Assembly (NCBI RefSeq): GCF_030812295.1
Contig: NZ_JAUSSK010000002.1
Coordinates: forward strand, 650,001 to 714,000
Source of the DNA: Luteibacter jiangsuensis
Lineage (GTDB): Bacteria > Pseudomonadota > Gammaproteobacteria > Xanthomonadales > Rhodanobacteraceae
Length of the DNA stretch: 64,000 nt
Direction of reading: 5' to 3'
Under the pieces are notes generated by a model. It was not told the origin of the DNA, did no database searches, and worked only from the letters and a program-made list of their open reading frames with translations. Position numbers and translations under genes: made by a program. This document shows, in pieces, positions 20,684-31,140 of the stretch (position 1 is its first letter; every line of letters starts with the position of its first letter).

Positions 20684-22501
20684 TCAAAAAGCCATCTTCA
20701 CACCCAGATTCAACCCGTTATACCGTTGCGTATCATCAGCAAAGCGACCCGTGTAGCTCACCCAGCCACTCCAGGTCTGGTTGAACTCGGCGGTGACACC
20801 GAGGTCGGCGGTGACCCAGGTCTTGTCCGGGGTGAAGCCCTGCACGCTGAACTCACCCGACATGTTCGTGAGGCCGGCGGTCACGTAGCGGTCGTCGGCG
20901 CGGCCGTCGTGGTTGTAGGCCACTTCCGCGAACGGATGCAGCACGGTGTTACCCGAGGTCCACGAGCCCTGCAGGCGCCAGCCGGCGGTTTCGATGCGGG
21001 CGTTACGCGTCTGCTTGTCGAAGTGCATCGCCGTGCTGGTGTCGTTGCGCTCGGTGTAGCCGAACACGCGCAGCTGCTCCCACTCCACCGAAACGAACGG
21101 GCCGGTCTTCAGCGTCTCGTTGCCGAACCACCAGCCGCCGGTCAGGCCGCCGCCGATGTGCGAGCCGTCGGTCTTGCCCGTTTCGGTGCGGCGGGCGGCG
21201 CCGAGGTCGATGCGGCGGTCGATATCGGTGAAGCTCAGCTGGCCGAAGCTGGCGAAGCCGCCGAAGTAGCCGCCACCGTTGTGGTAGAAGGCGTAGCCCG
21301 AACCTGCGATGTCCTGCATCTTGTAGCCACCACCGCCCTGGAAGTCGGCCTTGGACTGCGCGATGCCCATGGCCACGCCCATCGAGACGTGATCGTTGAC
21401 GCGCGCGTCGGCACCGATGGTCAGGTTGACGTTGTCGCTATCGGTCTGGGGCGAGGTGTCGGTGCTCTTGAACTTCTGCTGGCCGTAGTCGACCGCCGCG
21501 AAGACGCGCGAATCGGCTCCGAAGTTGTCGGCCATCATCTGGTTGCGCAACGAGCGCACGTGCGCGGCGTTCGAGGCGAGGCCGGCCTCGCCGAGCAGCG
21601 AGATCTGCTGCGGGGCCGTGATCACCGAGATCGCGTACTGGCCGAGCAGTGCATGTGCCGCCGTGGTCGGGTGGATGCCGTCGGCGAACAGGTAGGTGCT
21701 GGCCGCGTTCGGGTCACGCAGCGTGCCGGGCGTGCAGGTGAGCGAGCTCGACGTGGTGCAGGCCGGCGTCGTCACGTTGGTGAAGCCATACGTACCCGGG
21801 CTTGCGATGACTTCGTTGAGCAATGCGTAAGTATCGATCGGCACGATGCCGCGGTTGGCCTGGGCCAGGCCGCCGGAGAGGATACCGTTGTAGACCTGGG
21901 TCAGCTGGGTGATGCCGGCGGAGGCGGCGGCGCCCTGCGACATGGCGGCGGGCGTCTTGCCGACGTCCGGCAGGTTGAAGACGACGATGGTCTTCGCGCC
22001 GGCGGCTTGCAGCGCCTTGATCTGCGCGACCTCGTTCGTCGCCGCGGTGGCGACCACGACCTGGGCGGTGGCCGGGTTGGCGGTGGCGGCGAGGAGGTCG
22101 TTGGCGCCGATCCACATCGTGTACAGCGCGTTCGGATCGGCCTTGCCGCCGGTCGATGCCAGATAGGTCTGGATCTGGGTCGACGTCGGCGGAACGGTCA
22201 GGGGCGTGCCGGTCACGGGATTGACCGTGGCGGCGCGGGCGTTGCCGTACGCGTAGTCGGTGCCGCCCAGGAGGGACGGGGTGAGCGTGTAGCCGTAGTG
22301 GGCGGCGATGTTCTCGACCGCCACCGTGCCCGGATTGGTGGTGAAGCGCAGCTGCACCGGCGAGCCGATCAGCGTGGAGACGTTGCCGCTGTCGCTGAGG
22401 CTGTCGCCGAAGGAAACGACCTGCGTAAAGCCGTCGGCATGAGCGCCGGCACTGAACAGAAGGGCAGCGCCGATGGCACCGGCAAGATGGCGAATACGCA
22501 T
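20684..22501 (-). CDS. GDSL-family autotransporter esterase (EstA-like)
   Basis: This is a 605-residue type Va autotransporter. The signal peptide ends near GAHA (about 22). The passenger starts with the GDSL block FGDSLSDSGN (catalytic Ser34), has IGANDLL further on, and carries the Asp-x-x-His block FADGIHP near residue 275, so the SGNH catalytic set is complete. The last 275 residues form the beta-barrel and end in the signature aromatic GVKMAF. EstA-type proteins are outer-membrane-anchored lipases/esterases facing outward. The ATG at 22501 has GGAG eight bases upstream; a GTG three codons earlier is possible but less well placed. Confidence 0.92.
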   Translation of the reverse strand: MRIRHLAGAIGAALLFSAGAHADGFTQVVSFGDSLSDSGNVSTLIGSPVQLRFTTNPGTVAVENIAAHYGYTLTPSLLGGTDYAYGNARAATVNPVTGTPLTVPPTSTQIQTYLASTGGKADPNALYTMWIGANDLLAATANPATAQVVVATAATNEVAQIKALQAAGAKTIVVFNLPDVGKTPAAMSQGAAASAGITQLTQVYNGILSGGLAQANRGIVPIDTYALLNEVIASPGTYGFTNVTTPACTTSSSLTCTPGTLRDPNAASTYLFADGIHPTTAAHALLGQYAISVITAPQQISLLGEAGLASNAAHVRSLRNQMMADNFGADSRVFAAVDYGQQKFKSTDTSPQTDSDNVNLTIGADARVNDHVSMGVAMGIAQSKADFQGGGGYKMQDIAGSGYAFYHNGGGYFGGFASFGQLSFTDIDRRIDLGAARRTETGKTDGSHIGGGLTGGWWFGNETLKTGPFVSVEWEQLRVFGYTERNDTSTAMHFDKQTRNARIETAGWRLQGSWTSGNTVLHPFAEVAYNHDGRADDRYVTAGLTNMSGEFSVQGFTPDKTWVTADLGVTAEFNQTWSGWVSYTGRFADDTQRYNGLNLGVKMAF

Positions 22502-22621
22502 GTGGTTCACTCCGTGTGTGGGCGTTAGAGAAACGTTACGGTAATGGAAGCCATACGGCGGCGCATGCTGCGCTGCGGTAGGGCGAATGGCGGGTTGCCG
22601 GGCCGGGCGCCGCGCGTGGCG

Positions 22622-22647
22622 GCCGCTCCTGTGGGCACGGGAGCGGC
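22622..22647. repeat. REP-like hairpin between estA-like gene and tex
   Basis: GCCGCTCC and GGAGCGGC pair across about 10 nt, with the TCCTGTGGG core shared with part of the repeat cluster at 54593-54713. It lies in a 235-bp gap that must also hold the esterase promoter, which I could not place. Confidence 0.45.
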
Positions 22648-22736
22648 GCGAGGAAAGCCGTCAGTGGTCGAGCCATTGCCGGCGCCGTGAGGTCCGGCAT
22701 CCGGCTTGAGAAATCCCCTAGTCGCGTCGGCCCTTC

Positions 22737-25073
22737 CTACTTCTTCAAGGCCCGCGAGAACGCATCCGCAAAGGCGCTGTTGGCGGGCGCGGCGGCGGGC
22801 TTGGCCGGCTGTGCCGGACGACCGCCACCCTGCGGCCCGCGGCGGTTGCCTCCGCCTGCCGGCGCCTCGTCGCGCGCCCCTGGCCGGCCGCCACGGGCTT
22901 CGCCCGGTACATCGTCCAGGCGCATGCTGAGGGCGATGCGCTTACGCGGCAGGTCGATCTCCATCACCTTGACCTTCACGATGTCGCCAGCCTTCACCGC
23001 GTCGCGGGGATCCTTCACGAAGGTGTGCGACAGCGCCGAGACGTGGACGAGACCGTCCTGGTGCACGCCGATGTCGACGAAGGCGCCGAACGCGGCCACG
23101 TTGGTCACGCGTCCCTCGAGCACCATGCCGACCTTGAGGTCTTTCAGGTCTTCGACGCCCTCGGCGAAACTCGGCGCCACGAATTCAGGGCGCGGGTCGC
23201 GCCCCGGCTTTTCCAGTTCCTTGAGGATGTCGCGCACGGTCGGCACGCCGAAGGTCTGGTCGGTGAAATCCTCGGGCTTGAGGCCGCGCAGGAACGACGT
23301 GTCGCCGATCACCTGCTTCACTTCGCGGCCGCACTGCTTGAGGATGCGTTCGACCACCGGATATGCCTCGGGGTGCACCGAGCTGGCGTCGAGCGGATTG
23401 CTGCCGCCGGTGATGCGCAGGAAGCCCGCGCACTGCTCGAAGGCCTTGTCGCCAAGGCGCGGCACCTTGAGCAGATCCTTGCGGCTCGGGAACGGGCCGT
23501 TCGCGTCGCGGTGCTTCACCACGTTCTCCGCCACGCTGGAAGAGAGGCCGGCCACGCGCGAGAGCAGGGGGGCCGAGGCGGTGTTCACGTCGACGCCCAC
23601 CGCGTTCACGCAGTCTTCCACGCGCGCGTCGAGCGCACGGGCCAGCTTCACCTGGTTCACATCGTGCTGGTATTGGCCGACACCGATCGCCTTCGGCTCG
23701 ATCTTCACCAGTTCGGCGAGCGGGTCCTGCAAGCGCCGCGCGATGGAAACGGCCCCGCGGATCGAGACATCGAGCTCGGGAAATTCCTTCGACGCGAGTT
23801 CGGAGGCCGAGTACACCGACGCCCCCGCTTCGCTCACCACGACCTTGGAAAGATTCAGGTCGGCGTGCTTGCGCATCGTCTCACCGACGAGCTTGTCGGT
23901 CTCGCGCGACGCGGTACCGTTGCCGATGGCCACGAGGTTCACGCCATGCTGCTTGGTCAGCTGGGCGATGCGGGCGATGGACTGGTCCCACTGGTTGCGC
24001 GGTTCGTGCGGGTAGATGGTGTCGTAGGCGAGCAGCTTGCCCGTGGCATCGACGATGGCCAGCTTGCAGCCGGTGCGGATGCCCGGGTCCAGCCCCATTA
24101 CCGTTCTGGCGCCGGCCGGTGCGGCCAGCAGCAGGTCCTTGAGGTTTTCACCGAACACGCGGATGGCTTCGTCTTCCGCGTACTCGCGCACGCGGCCGAA
24201 GAGATCGAGGGTGAGGTGCAGGTGCAGCTTCACGCGCCAGGTGAGGCGCACGGTCTCGCGCAGCCACGCATCGGCGCGGCGGCCGCGGTCGACGATGCCG
24301 GCGCGTGCGGCGACGCGGCCTTCGCCTTCGGCGTGGCCCTGGTCGGCGTCGACGCCCGGGTTGAGGTCGATCTCCAGCACGCCTTCGTTACGCGCGCGCA
24401 TCAGGGCGAGCAGGCGATGCGAAGGGATCTTCGAAACGGGCTCCGCATGGTCGAAATAGTCGCGGAACTTCGCACCCTCGGTTTCCTTGCCCGGAACGAC
24501 GGTCGCGCGGATCTGGCCCTTCTCCCACAGCCAGTCGCGCAACTCGCCGACGAGGGTGGCGTCCTCGGCGATCGTCTCCATGAGGATGGCGCGGGCACCA
24601 TCCAGCGCGGCCTTGGTGTCCGCCACGCCCTTTTCCATGTCGACGAAGCCTGCCGCGAACGTTTCCGGGTCGAGCGTCGGGTCTTCGCGCAGGCCGATCG
24701 CCAACGGCTCCAGGCCCGCCTCGCGGGCGATCTGTGCCTTGGTGCGTCGCTTGGGCTTGTAGGGGAGATACAGGTCCTCCAGGCGCGCCTTGGTGTCGGC
24801 GGCGAGGATGTCGGCGCGCAGGGCGTCGGTCATCTTGCCCTGCTCGGCGATGCTGTCGAGGATGGCCGTACGGCGGTCTTCGAGTTCGCGCAGGTAGCGC
24901 AGGCGCTCTTCCAGCAGGCGCAACTGGATGTCGTCGAGACCTCCGGTCACTTCCTTGCGGTAGCGTGCGATGAAGGGCACGGTGGCGCCGCCATCGAGGA
25001 GTTCCACCGCCGCGCGCACCTGTTCGGGCTTGGCGGCGATGTCCTGGGCAATACGTTGTTCGATGCTCTGCAT
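22737..25073 (-). CDS. tex: Tex-family S1 RNA-binding transcription accessory protein
   Basis: This 778-residue protein follows Tex throughout: an N-terminal helical region with [15 protein letters not shown], a YqgF-like RNase-H fold segment ([19 protein letters not shown]), a helix-hairpin-helix region ([21 protein letters not shown]) and an S1 domain near residue 650 ([20 protein letters not shown]). The tail of about 60 residues is Gly/Arg/Ala/Pro-rich and probably disordered. Tex binds nucleic acid and is linked to transcription and RNA metabolism. The start at 25073 matches the family ([20 protein letters not shown]). It is likely monocistronic. Confidence 0.95.
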   Translation of the reverse strand: MQSIEQRIAQDIAAKPEQVRAAVELLDGGATVPFIARYRKEVTGGLDDIQLRLLEERLRYLRELEDRRTAILDSIAEQGKMTDALRADILAADTKARLEDLYLPYKPKRRTKAQIAREAGLEPLAIGLREDPTLDPETFAAGFVDMEKGVADTKAALDGARAILMETIAEDATLVGELRDWLWEKGQIRATVVPGKETEGAKFRDYFDHAEPVSKIPSHRLLALMRARNEGVLEIDLNPGVDADQGHAEGEGRVAARAGIVDRGRRADAWLRETVRLTWRVKLHLHLTLDLFGRVREYAEDEAIRVFGENLKDLLLAAPAGARTVMGLDPGIRTGCKLAIVDATGKLLAYDTIYPHEPRNQWDQSIARIAQLTKQHGVNLVAIGNGTASRETDKLVGETMRKHADLNLSKVVVSEAGASVYSASELASKEFPELDVSIRGAVSIARRLQDPLAELVKIEPKAIGVGQYQHDVNQVKLARALDARVEDCVNAVGVDVNTASAPLLSRVAGLSSSVAENVVKHRDANGPFPSRKDLLKVPRLGDKAFEQCAGFLRITGGSNPLDASSVHPEAYPVVERILKQCGREVKQVIGDTSFLRGLKPEDFTDQTFGVPTVRDILKELEKPGRDPRPEFVAPSFAEGVEDLKDLKVGMVLEGRVTNVAAFGAFVDIGVHQDGLVHVSALSHTFVKDPRDAVKAGDIVKVKVMEIDLPRKRIALSMRLDDVPGEARGGRPGARDEAPAGGGNRRGPQGGGRPAQPAKPAAAPANSAFADAFSRALKK

Positions 25074-25143
25074 GTCGTTCCTGTGCGTGACTCGGCCGGC
25101 CGAACGTCGGGCCGGGCCGGGGATGATAGCAAGGCACGGGAAG

Positions 25144-25165
25144 ACCCCGGCCGGGAGGCCGGGGT
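25144..25165. terminator. GC hairpin between RDD gene and tex
   Basis: ACCCCGGCC-GGGA-GGCCGGGGT is a perfect 9-bp stem just downstream of the RDD gene and upstream of tex. There is no T run on either strand, so its role is uncertain. Confidence 0.4.
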
Positions 25166-25177
25166 TGGGCGGAACCG

Positions 25178-25936
25178 TCAGGCGTCGAAGCTGCCGCTCG
25201 TGCCGCTACGTGGGGCGGGTGCGGCGGCCTTGTCGGCGCGCCCGGTCAGCACATAGGTGCTGGCCAGGAGGTCGTGCACGCCCTGCTTGCGCTGGGTAAA
25301 GGCGGCCGTGACGTAAAAGACCATGGGGACGAGGAAGGTGAAGGCGTTGACCAGGCGAATCGCATTGCGTCCGGCGGCGCGGCCCACGCTGATGCGCTTG
25401 CCTTCCGTGTCGGTGACGCGGATGCCCACCGCCATCTTGCCCGGCGTGGCCTGCCACTTCGAGCTTTCGAAGGCCGCGTAGTAGACGAAGCCGATCACCA
25501 GAAGCACGTAGGTGATCGGCTGCACGGCCATGGCATAGGCCGAGATCGCCGCCGTCTGGTCCGATTCCATCTGGCTGAGAAGTTTCGTCATCGCCGCACC
25601 GAGGCCCATGCTCAGGCTGATGATCGTGAAGGGCACCATCAGGATCAGGTAGTCGATCACCCAGGCACCGAAACGCAGCCAGAAGCCGGCGTACTCGGGC
25701 TCGGCGATGTCGGTGACGCCCATGAACGGCGGCGGTGCGGGCGGGGGCATCGGCGGGACGCTGCCGGCGGCGGGGCGCTCGTCCGGGAACAATTCGCCCA
25801 GCGGACGCCAGTCCGTCATGCCTTCATGCCAGCCGAGTTCCTCCGGGCGGCAGGTGCCGTCGCGCAACCACTGGCGGATTTCCTCGTCCGCGTAGGGGCC
25901 GAAGCGCTCGCCGTTTCGTCCGATCCAGACTTGCAT
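25178..25936 (-). CDS. RDD-family membrane protein with N-terminal GYF_2 domain
   Basis: This 252-residue protein has residues 1-50 resembling a GYF_2 domain ([20 protein letters not shown], with [16 protein letters not shown]), then a Pro-rich linker ([11 protein letters not shown]). An RDD domain follows with three to four hydrophobic helices ([36 protein letters not shown], and [19 protein letters not shown]) and the motif [20 protein letters not shown] proteins are small inner-membrane proteins, mostly of unknown role. The ATG at 25936 begins the GYF_2 domain; longer readings of the frame run into low-complexity Arg-rich sequence. Confidence 0.85.
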   Translation of the reverse strand: MQVWIGRNGERFGPYADEEIRQWLRDGTCRPEELGWHEGMTDWRPLGELFPDERPAAGSVPPMPPPAPPPFMGVTDIAEPEYAGFWLRFGAWVIDYLILMVPFTIISLSMGLGAAMTKLLSQMESDQTAAISAYAMAVQPITYVLLVIGFVYYAAFESSKWQATPGKMAVGIRVTDTEGKRISVGRAAGRNAIRLVNAFTFLVPMVFYVTAAFTQRKQGVHDLLASTYVLTGRADKAAAPAPRSGTSGSFDA

Positions 25937-26052
25937 GGTGGTCCTTCCACTCGCTAACTCGATGGGAGCGATGATGCCAGATGGCCGGTGACGACGCCGA
26001 CTGCTGGTGGTCATGCAACGTCGGCGACGGCGCGTGGCGCGCCGGGTTCCCC

Positions 26053-27927
26053 TCAGGCCGCCCGGCGCTTCAGATGCACCAGCAACAGTGAAATCGCGGC
26101 GGGCGTGACGCCGCTGATGCGTGCGGCCTGTCCGATCGTCGCGGGCAGGGAGCGTTTGAGTTTCAACAGGACCTCGGCGGAAAGGCCGCGCACGCGGTCG
26201 TAATCGAAGCCGTCGGGTATCGCCGTGGTCTCGTGCCGCCGCTGGCGCTCGATCTCCTCGCGCTGGCGCTCCAGGTAGCCGGAATACTTCGCTTGCACCT
26301 CCACCTGCGTCGCCACCTCGGCGTCGTCCACCCCAGGTCCGAGCTCGGCCACCGTCCTCAGCTTCGCGTAGTCCATCTCGGGACGACGGAGCAGGTCCAG
26401 GGCGTGCGTCTCGCGGCTGACGGCGATGCCGAGCGCGTGTTCGATGGCTGCCCCCAACGCGTTGCCCGGGGCGGCCCATAAACCACGCAGGCGCGCGGTC
26501 TCGCGCTCGGTGGCCTCGCGCTTGGCTTCCAGGCGCTGGAAGCGTGCGTCCGACACCACGCCGCGCGCATGGCCCTGCGGCGTCAGTCGCAGGTCGGCGT
26601 TGTCCTCGCGCAGGTGCAGCCGGTATTCGGCGCGCGAGGTGAACATGCGATAGGGCTCGATCGTTCCGTTGGTCGTCAGGTCGTCGATGAGCACGCCGAT
26701 ATAGGCTTCATCGCGGCGCGGACACCACGGCGCTTCGCCACGAATGGCGAGCGCGGCGTTCATGCCGGCGATGAGCCCCTGCGCTCCGGCTTCTTCGTAG
26801 CCCGTCGTCCCATTGATCTGGCCGGCGAAATACAGGCCGGGAATGCCCTTGGTTTCCAACCAGGGGTGCAAGCCGCGAGGATCGAAGTAGTCGTATTCGA
26901 TGGCGTAACCGGGGCGCGTGATATGCGCGCGCTCGAAACCCGGGATCGAGCGGACCAGCGCGTACTGCACGTCGAAGGGCAGCGACGTGGAAATGCCGTT
27001 GGGGTAGATCTCGAAGGTGTCCAGGCCCTCCGGTTCGACGAAGATCTGATGAGAGGTCTTATCGGCGAAGCGGACGACCTTGTCTTCGATCGAGGGGCAA
27101 TACCGTGGACCGACACCCTCGATTTGTCCACTGTACAGCGGCGAGCGATCGAGCGAGCCGCGGATGAGGTCATGCGTCGCTTCGGTCGTGTGGGTAATCC
27201 AGCAACTCACCTGGCGCGGGTGATCGGCCGCCGAGCCCAGGAAGGAGAAGTGCGGCATGGGATCGTCGCCCGGCTGCTCGTCCAGCACGGAGAAATCGAT
27301 GCTGCGGCTATCGATGCGCGGCGGCGTTCCTGTCTTCAGCCGGTCGGCGGCGACAGGTAGTTCGCGCAGCTTCGCGGCCAACGCCGACGCTGGCGGATCA
27401 CCCGCCCGGCCACCGGCGTACTGCGCTTGCCCGATATGGATCTTGCCGGCCAGGAACGTGCCGGCTGTCAGCACGACGGACGCGGCGTGGAAGTCGAGGC
27501 CCATCTGCGTGCGTACACCGGCGACCCGTCCTCCGACGAGGATGAGGTCGTCCACCGCTTGCTGGAACAGTACGAGGTTCGGTTGCGTCTCCACCATGGC
27601 GCGGATGGCGGCCTTGTAGAGGGTGCGATCGGCCTGGCAGCGCGTCGCGCGCACCGCCGGGCCTTTCGATGCGTTGAGCGTGCGCCACTGGATACCCGCG
27701 CGGTCCGCCGCGATGCCCATGGCGCCGCCGAGCGCATCGATCTCCTTGACCAGGTGGCCCTTGCCGATCCCGCCGATCGCGGGATTGCAGCTCATCTGGC
27801 CGATGGTCTCGATGTTGTGGCTGAGCAGCAGCGTGCGCGCACCCGCGCGCGAGGCCGCGAGCGCGGCCTCGGTGCCGGCGTGTCCGCCACCGACCACGAT
27901 GACATCGAAGGTTTCGCTATGCAGCAT
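26053..27927 (-). CDS. mnmG: tRNA uridine-5-carboxymethylaminomethyl modification enzyme MnmG
   Basis: This 624-residue FAD enzyme works with MnmE to install the cmnm5 group at U34 of certain tRNAs. The FAD dinucleotide fold GGGHAG is at 13-18, followed by the family signatures [37 protein letters not shown] and the C-terminal helical domain that recruits MnmE. The length is normal. mnmE is not in the window. A 490-bp gap separates it from pepN upstream. Confidence 0.97.
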   Translation of the reverse strand: MLHSETFDVIVVGGGHAGTEAALAASRAGARTLLLSHNIETIGQMSCNPAIGGIGKGHLVKEIDALGGAMGIAADRAGIQWRTLNASKGPAVRATRCQADRTLYKAAIRAMVETQPNLVLFQQAVDDLILVGGRVAGVRTQMGLDFHAASVVLTAGTFLAGKIHIGQAQYAGGRAGDPPASALAAKLRELPVAADRLKTGTPPRIDSRSIDFSVLDEQPGDDPMPHFSFLGSAADHPRQVSCWITHTTEATHDLIRGSLDRSPLYSGQIEGVGPRYCPSIEDKVVRFADKTSHQIFVEPEGLDTFEIYPNGISTSLPFDVQYALVRSIPGFERAHITRPGYAIEYDYFDPRGLHPWLETKGIPGLYFAGQINGTTGYEEAGAQGLIAGMNAALAIRGEAPWCPRRDEAYIGVLIDDLTTNGTIEPYRMFTSRAEYRLHLREDNADLRLTPQGHARGVVSDARFQRLEAKREATERETARLRGLWAAPGNALGAAIEHALGIAVSRETHALDLLRRPEMDYAKLRTVAELGPGVDDAEVATQVEVQAKYSGYLERQREEIERQRRHETTAIPDGFDYDRVRGLSAEVLLKLKRSLPATIGQAARISGVTPAAISLLLVHLKRRAA

Positions 27928-28417
27928 GGGAATCAGGCGTAGGAAGGCAGGAAGCAGGGCGTGATTTTACGCGGTACGGACGGGCGCCGCTCGACAGGAA
28001 CCCGGGCCCGGGCGCGACGACGTGGCATGACTCGTGCTTGTCAGTCCACGCACTTCCACCGGGCAGACGCAGCGCGACGATACGCGCGCCGAGGCCGAAC
28101 GACAGGGGTTTGGCCGTGTGCCGGAGGAAGGAAGCGGGATGCGGGCAGGGATGCCCCATTCGGTTCGAATGAGATCTGGCGCCCGGCGGTCTCAGGAACA
28201 GGGGGAATCCAGGATGACCGTGTTGCCGGGCGCCAGAAACCGAGTGACTGGCACAAAGAGCCGCGGCTATGCCGCGGCTTTCTTCGTTGGGTCGAACATT
28301 ACACCGTCGGAATGAACCGTGTGTGACTTTTTCGTCAACGAGGTGCTCCAAATCGGCAATTGGTGACGCGGTGCGTCAGTTTCTCCCCTGCATTGAGACC
28401 CTGCGCACATTTCTTTC
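27928..28417. other. 490-bp gap between mnmG and pepN
   Basis: I see no protein gene I can support. Several overlapping open frames exist but none has a good start or family signature. The notable content is a 13-bp inverted repeat and a terminator-like hairpin, listed next. No tRNA cloverleaf could be drawn. Confidence 0.5.
28175..28285 (+). ncRNA. Possible structured small RNA with terminator
   Basis: TCTGGCGCCCGGC (28175-28187) is exactly complementary to GCCGGGCGCCAGA (28225-28237), enclosing 37 nt. Twenty-one bases later comes AGCCGCGGC-TAT-GCCGCGGCT (28259-28279) followed by TTCTTC, which resembles an intrinsic terminator on the + strand. Together they look like a small RNA with a long stem-loop and terminator. 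No promoter was found with confidence, and the hairpin could instead terminate the leftward pepN transcript. Confidence 0.3.
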
Positions 28418-31066
28418 TCAACCCAGGGCGACCCGGGCCAGGATATCGGTGAGGTCCCGGGACAGGTCCTTCCGGCTGGCCAGTTCCGCCACCACGGCAT
28501 GCGCCGCCTCCCGTCGCACGGGCTCCAGCCGCTTCCAGCCATTGAACGCCGTCGCGACCCGCGCCGCCACCTGCGGATTGAGCGAGTCGACCGCGACCAG
28601 GCGATCCGCCAACCAGCGATAGGCCGCTCCGTCCGCGCGATGGAAGCCGGTGGGATTGGCCCGGGCAAAACTGCCCAGCAACGACTGGACACGGTTCGGG
28701 TTCTTCAGCATGAACGCTTGATCGTCCTCCAGTGCCTGCACCCGCGCCAGGGCGTCGGCTCCGGGCAACAAGGCCTGCATGGCGAACCACTTGTCGAGGG
28801 CCAGCGCGTTGCCGTCGTACCGCTGGCGGAAATGCGCGATCGCCGCCTCGGCGGCGTGGGCGTCGAGCGTGGCCAGCGTGGTCAGGGCCGCGAGGCGGTC
28901 GGTCATGCCGGGTGCCTGTTCGTACTGCGCGCGCGCCAGTTCCCGCGCCTCGCCCGGCTGGATCAAGGCGTACAGATCGAGGACCCTGCGCTTCAGCTGG
29001 CGCCGCGCCTGGCTGGGGGCATCCAGCGCCGCGGTGGTCTCCGAACGCAGCCCCGCATAGCGGGCGCGCAGCGCCTCCGCCCCGATACGCTGGGCCAGCT
29101 TGCGCAGCATGGCCTGACGGGCGATGCGGATGCGGTCCGGATCGCGCTCCGCCTGGCGCTCCACCAGCTCGATCTCGCCCGGCGGCGTCAGCAATTCGGC
29201 GAGCAGGGCGTCGTCCACGCCCTTGTCGTTGAACAGATGGGTCAGGGCTTCGGTCCATGCGCGCAAGGCCGAGCCTTCGACGTTACCGTCCCGGCAATCG
29301 TCGTAGGCGAGCCCGGCCAGTTGCTGTCCGGCCTCCCAGCGGTTGAAGCCATCGGGATCGTGGCGGAGCAGGATGGCCAGCTCCCCGGGAACATAATCGC
29401 ATTCGAGGATGACCGGCGCGGAGAAGCCGCGTAAGAGCGAAGGTACGGGCGAGGCATCGACGTCTTCGAATACGAAGCCGCGTTCCGCGCTATCGAGCAC
29501 CACGGTGCGTTCCGTCGCACCGGCGGCGGCTTCACCTTCGAGGCGAAGCGGCAAGGCCTTGCCCGATTGGTCGAACAGCGACAGGCGCACGGGAATGGGC
29601 AGCGCCTGTTTCGCGGTCTGGCCCGCGGTGGCAGGCGTGCGTTGCCGAAGCGTCAGACGATACCGCCGTTGCGCGGCATCGAATCGCCCTTCGGCGGATA
29701 GCCGCGGCGTGCCCGCCTGCCCGTACCAGGCGAGATACGGCGACAGGTCGGTGCCGTTGGCATCGCCGAGCGCCGTGAGGAAATCCTCGATCGTGGCGGC
29801 CTGGCCGTCGTGCCGCTCGAAATAACGGTCCATGCCTTTGCGGAAGCCCTCCTGACCGAGGTGGCCGGCGAGCATGCGAACCAATTCAGAACCCTTTTCG
29901 TAAACGGTGGCGGTATAGAAGTTGTTTATCTCGCTGTACTGCGAGGGGCGCACCGGATGCGACAAGGGGCCGGCATCCTCGGGGAACTGCGCGCGCCGGA
30001 GCAGGGCCACATCCTCGATCCGCTTGAGCGGCGCCGAGTTCATGTCGGCGGAGAAGCTCTGCTCGCGGAACACGGTGAGGCCTTCCTTCAGGCTCAGCTG
30101 GAACCAGTCGCGACAGGTGACGCGATTGCCGCTCCAGTTATGGAAATACTCGTGGGCGACCACGGCCTCGACGTGGCGGTACTCGTCGTCGGTGCTCGAA
30201 TCCGGGTCGGCCAGCAGGTACTTCGCATTGAAGATGTTGAGACCCTTGTTTTCCATCGCGCCCATGTTGAAGTCGTGCGTGGCGACCACATGGAAGACGT
30301 CGAGGTCGTAGTTGCGCCCGTACGTCCGTTCATCCCACTGCATCGAGCGGATCAATGAATCCATCGCGTAGTCGCAACGGTCGATGACATCCGCTTCCGC
30401 CCAGATGTGCAGCGCGACGGCGCGGCCATCGGCGGTGGTGTAGTCGTGGCTGATCCGCTCGAGGCGGCCCGCCACCACGGCGAACAGATAGCTCGGCTTC
30501 GGATGTGGGTCGACGAAGCGCGCCCAGTGGCGGCCATCCGCTAGCACGCCCTCCCCATCGGGATTGCCACCGGCGAGCAGCACCGGAAAGCGATCGTGGT
30601 CGGCGCGCAAGGTCACGGTATAGCGCGACAGCACGTCGGGCCGGTCGGGAAAGAAGGTGATGTGGCGGAAACCTTCCGCCTCGCATTGCGTCAGCAGGAA
30701 CCCGCGGTCGCGGCTGCCGGACAGGTACAGGCCCTCGAAGGCGGTGTTCTCCGCCGGGTGCACGGCCACCCGCGTATTCACCGTGCAGCGCTCGGCGTCG
30801 ATGGCGATTTCCAGCACGCCATCGGCCAGGATGTACTCGCCCTCGGCGAGGGTCCGCCCGTCCACGCCCAGCGACAACAATTCCAGGCCCTCGCCGTTCA
30901 GTCGTATCGGCTCGTCCGCCTGGCGGACGAGTTCGAGCGTGGCGGCGACCTCCGTACGATCGATGCCAAGGTCGAACTCCAGGGCCACGTGCTCGACGGA
31001 CCATGCCGGGGGGCGGTAGTCGGCGAGGCGGATGACGGAGGTGGGGGCGTCGGAACGATCGCTCAT
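28418..31066 (-). CDS. pepN: Aminopeptidase N (M1 family)
   Basis: This 882-residue cytosolic zinc aminopeptidase removes N-terminal residues from peptides. The exopeptidase motif GAMEN is at 269-273 and the zinc site HEYFH at 305-309, with the third ligand Glu328 18 residues on (WFQLSLKEGLTVFREQSFS). The length matches the E. coli type PepN, including the large C-terminal helical domain. The start at 31066 lies 74 bp from the divergent epimerase gene, so the promoters overlap in that gap. Confidence 0.97.
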   Translation of the reverse strand: MSDRSDAPTSVIRLADYRPPAWSVEHVALEFDLGIDRTEVAATLELVRQADEPIRLNGEGLELLSLGVDGRTLAEGEYILADGVLEIAIDAERCTVNTRVAVHPAENTAFEGLYLSGSRDRGFLLTQCEAEGFRHITFFPDRPDVLSRYTVTLRADHDRFPVLLAGGNPDGEGVLADGRHWARFVDPHPKPSYLFAVVAGRLERISHDYTTADGRAVALHIWAEADVIDRCDYAMDSLIRSMQWDERTYGRNYDLDVFHVVATHDFNMGAMENKGLNIFNAKYLLADPDSSTDDEYRHVEAVVAHEYFHNWSGNRVTCRDWFQLSLKEGLTVFREQSFSADMNSAPLKRIEDVALLRRAQFPEDAGPLSHPVRPSQYSEINNFYTATVYEKGSELVRMLAGHLGQEGFRKGMDRYFERHDGQAATIEDFLTALGDANGTDLSPYLAWYGQAGTPRLSAEGRFDAAQRRYRLTLRQRTPATAGQTAKQALPIPVRLSLFDQSGKALPLRLEGEAAAGATERTVVLDSAERGFVFEDVDASPVPSLLRGFSAPVILECDYVPGELAILLRHDPDGFNRWEAGQQLAGLAYDDCRDGNVEGSALRAWTEALTHLFNDKGVDDALLAELLTPPGEIELVERQAERDPDRIRIARQAMLRKLAQRIGAEALRARYAGLRSETTAALDAPSQARRQLKRRVLDLYALIQPGEARELARAQYEQAPGMTDRLAALTTLATLDAHAAEAAIAHFRQRYDGNALALDKWFAMQALLPGADALARVQALEDDQAFMLKNPNRVQSLLGSFARANPTGFHRADGAAYRWLADRLVAVDSLNPQVAARVATAFNGWKRLEPVRREAAHAVVAELASRKDLSRDLTDILARVALG

Positions 31067-31082
31067 GGCGGCACTACAACAG

Positions 31083-31110
31083 TTGTCTGGTAAGGCAGGC
31101 AGGCTAACAT
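31083..31110 (+). promoter_or_regulatory. Candidate promoter of epimerase-dehydratase pair
   Basis: TTGTCT (31083-31088) and TAACAT (31105-31110) are spaced by 16 bp, 30 bp upstream of the epimerase start, in the short divergent gap. Confidence 0.4.
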
Positions 31111-31140
31111 GCGCTCGGAATCGTCAAAAGGAAGTTTCCC

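Noticed and set aside
20726-22528. 600-codon open frame antisense to the autotransporter gene
   Set aside because: Its composition (Arg, Gly, Val, His-rich) and lack of any family motif mark it as a high-GC shadow of the esterase gene, which has full catalytic motifs.
23025-25256. 743-codon open frame antisense to tex
   Set aside because: Shadow frame; the opposite strand encodes Tex with every expected domain.
28155-28175. GGTTCGAAT resembling a tRNA T-loop
   Set aside because: No acceptor, D or anticodon arms could be drawn around it.
28267-28300. Short leftward ORF MFDPTKKAAA ending in the terminator-like hairpin
   Set aside because: Only ten codons with no ribosome site; probably chance, although ORFs ending inside terminators do occur.
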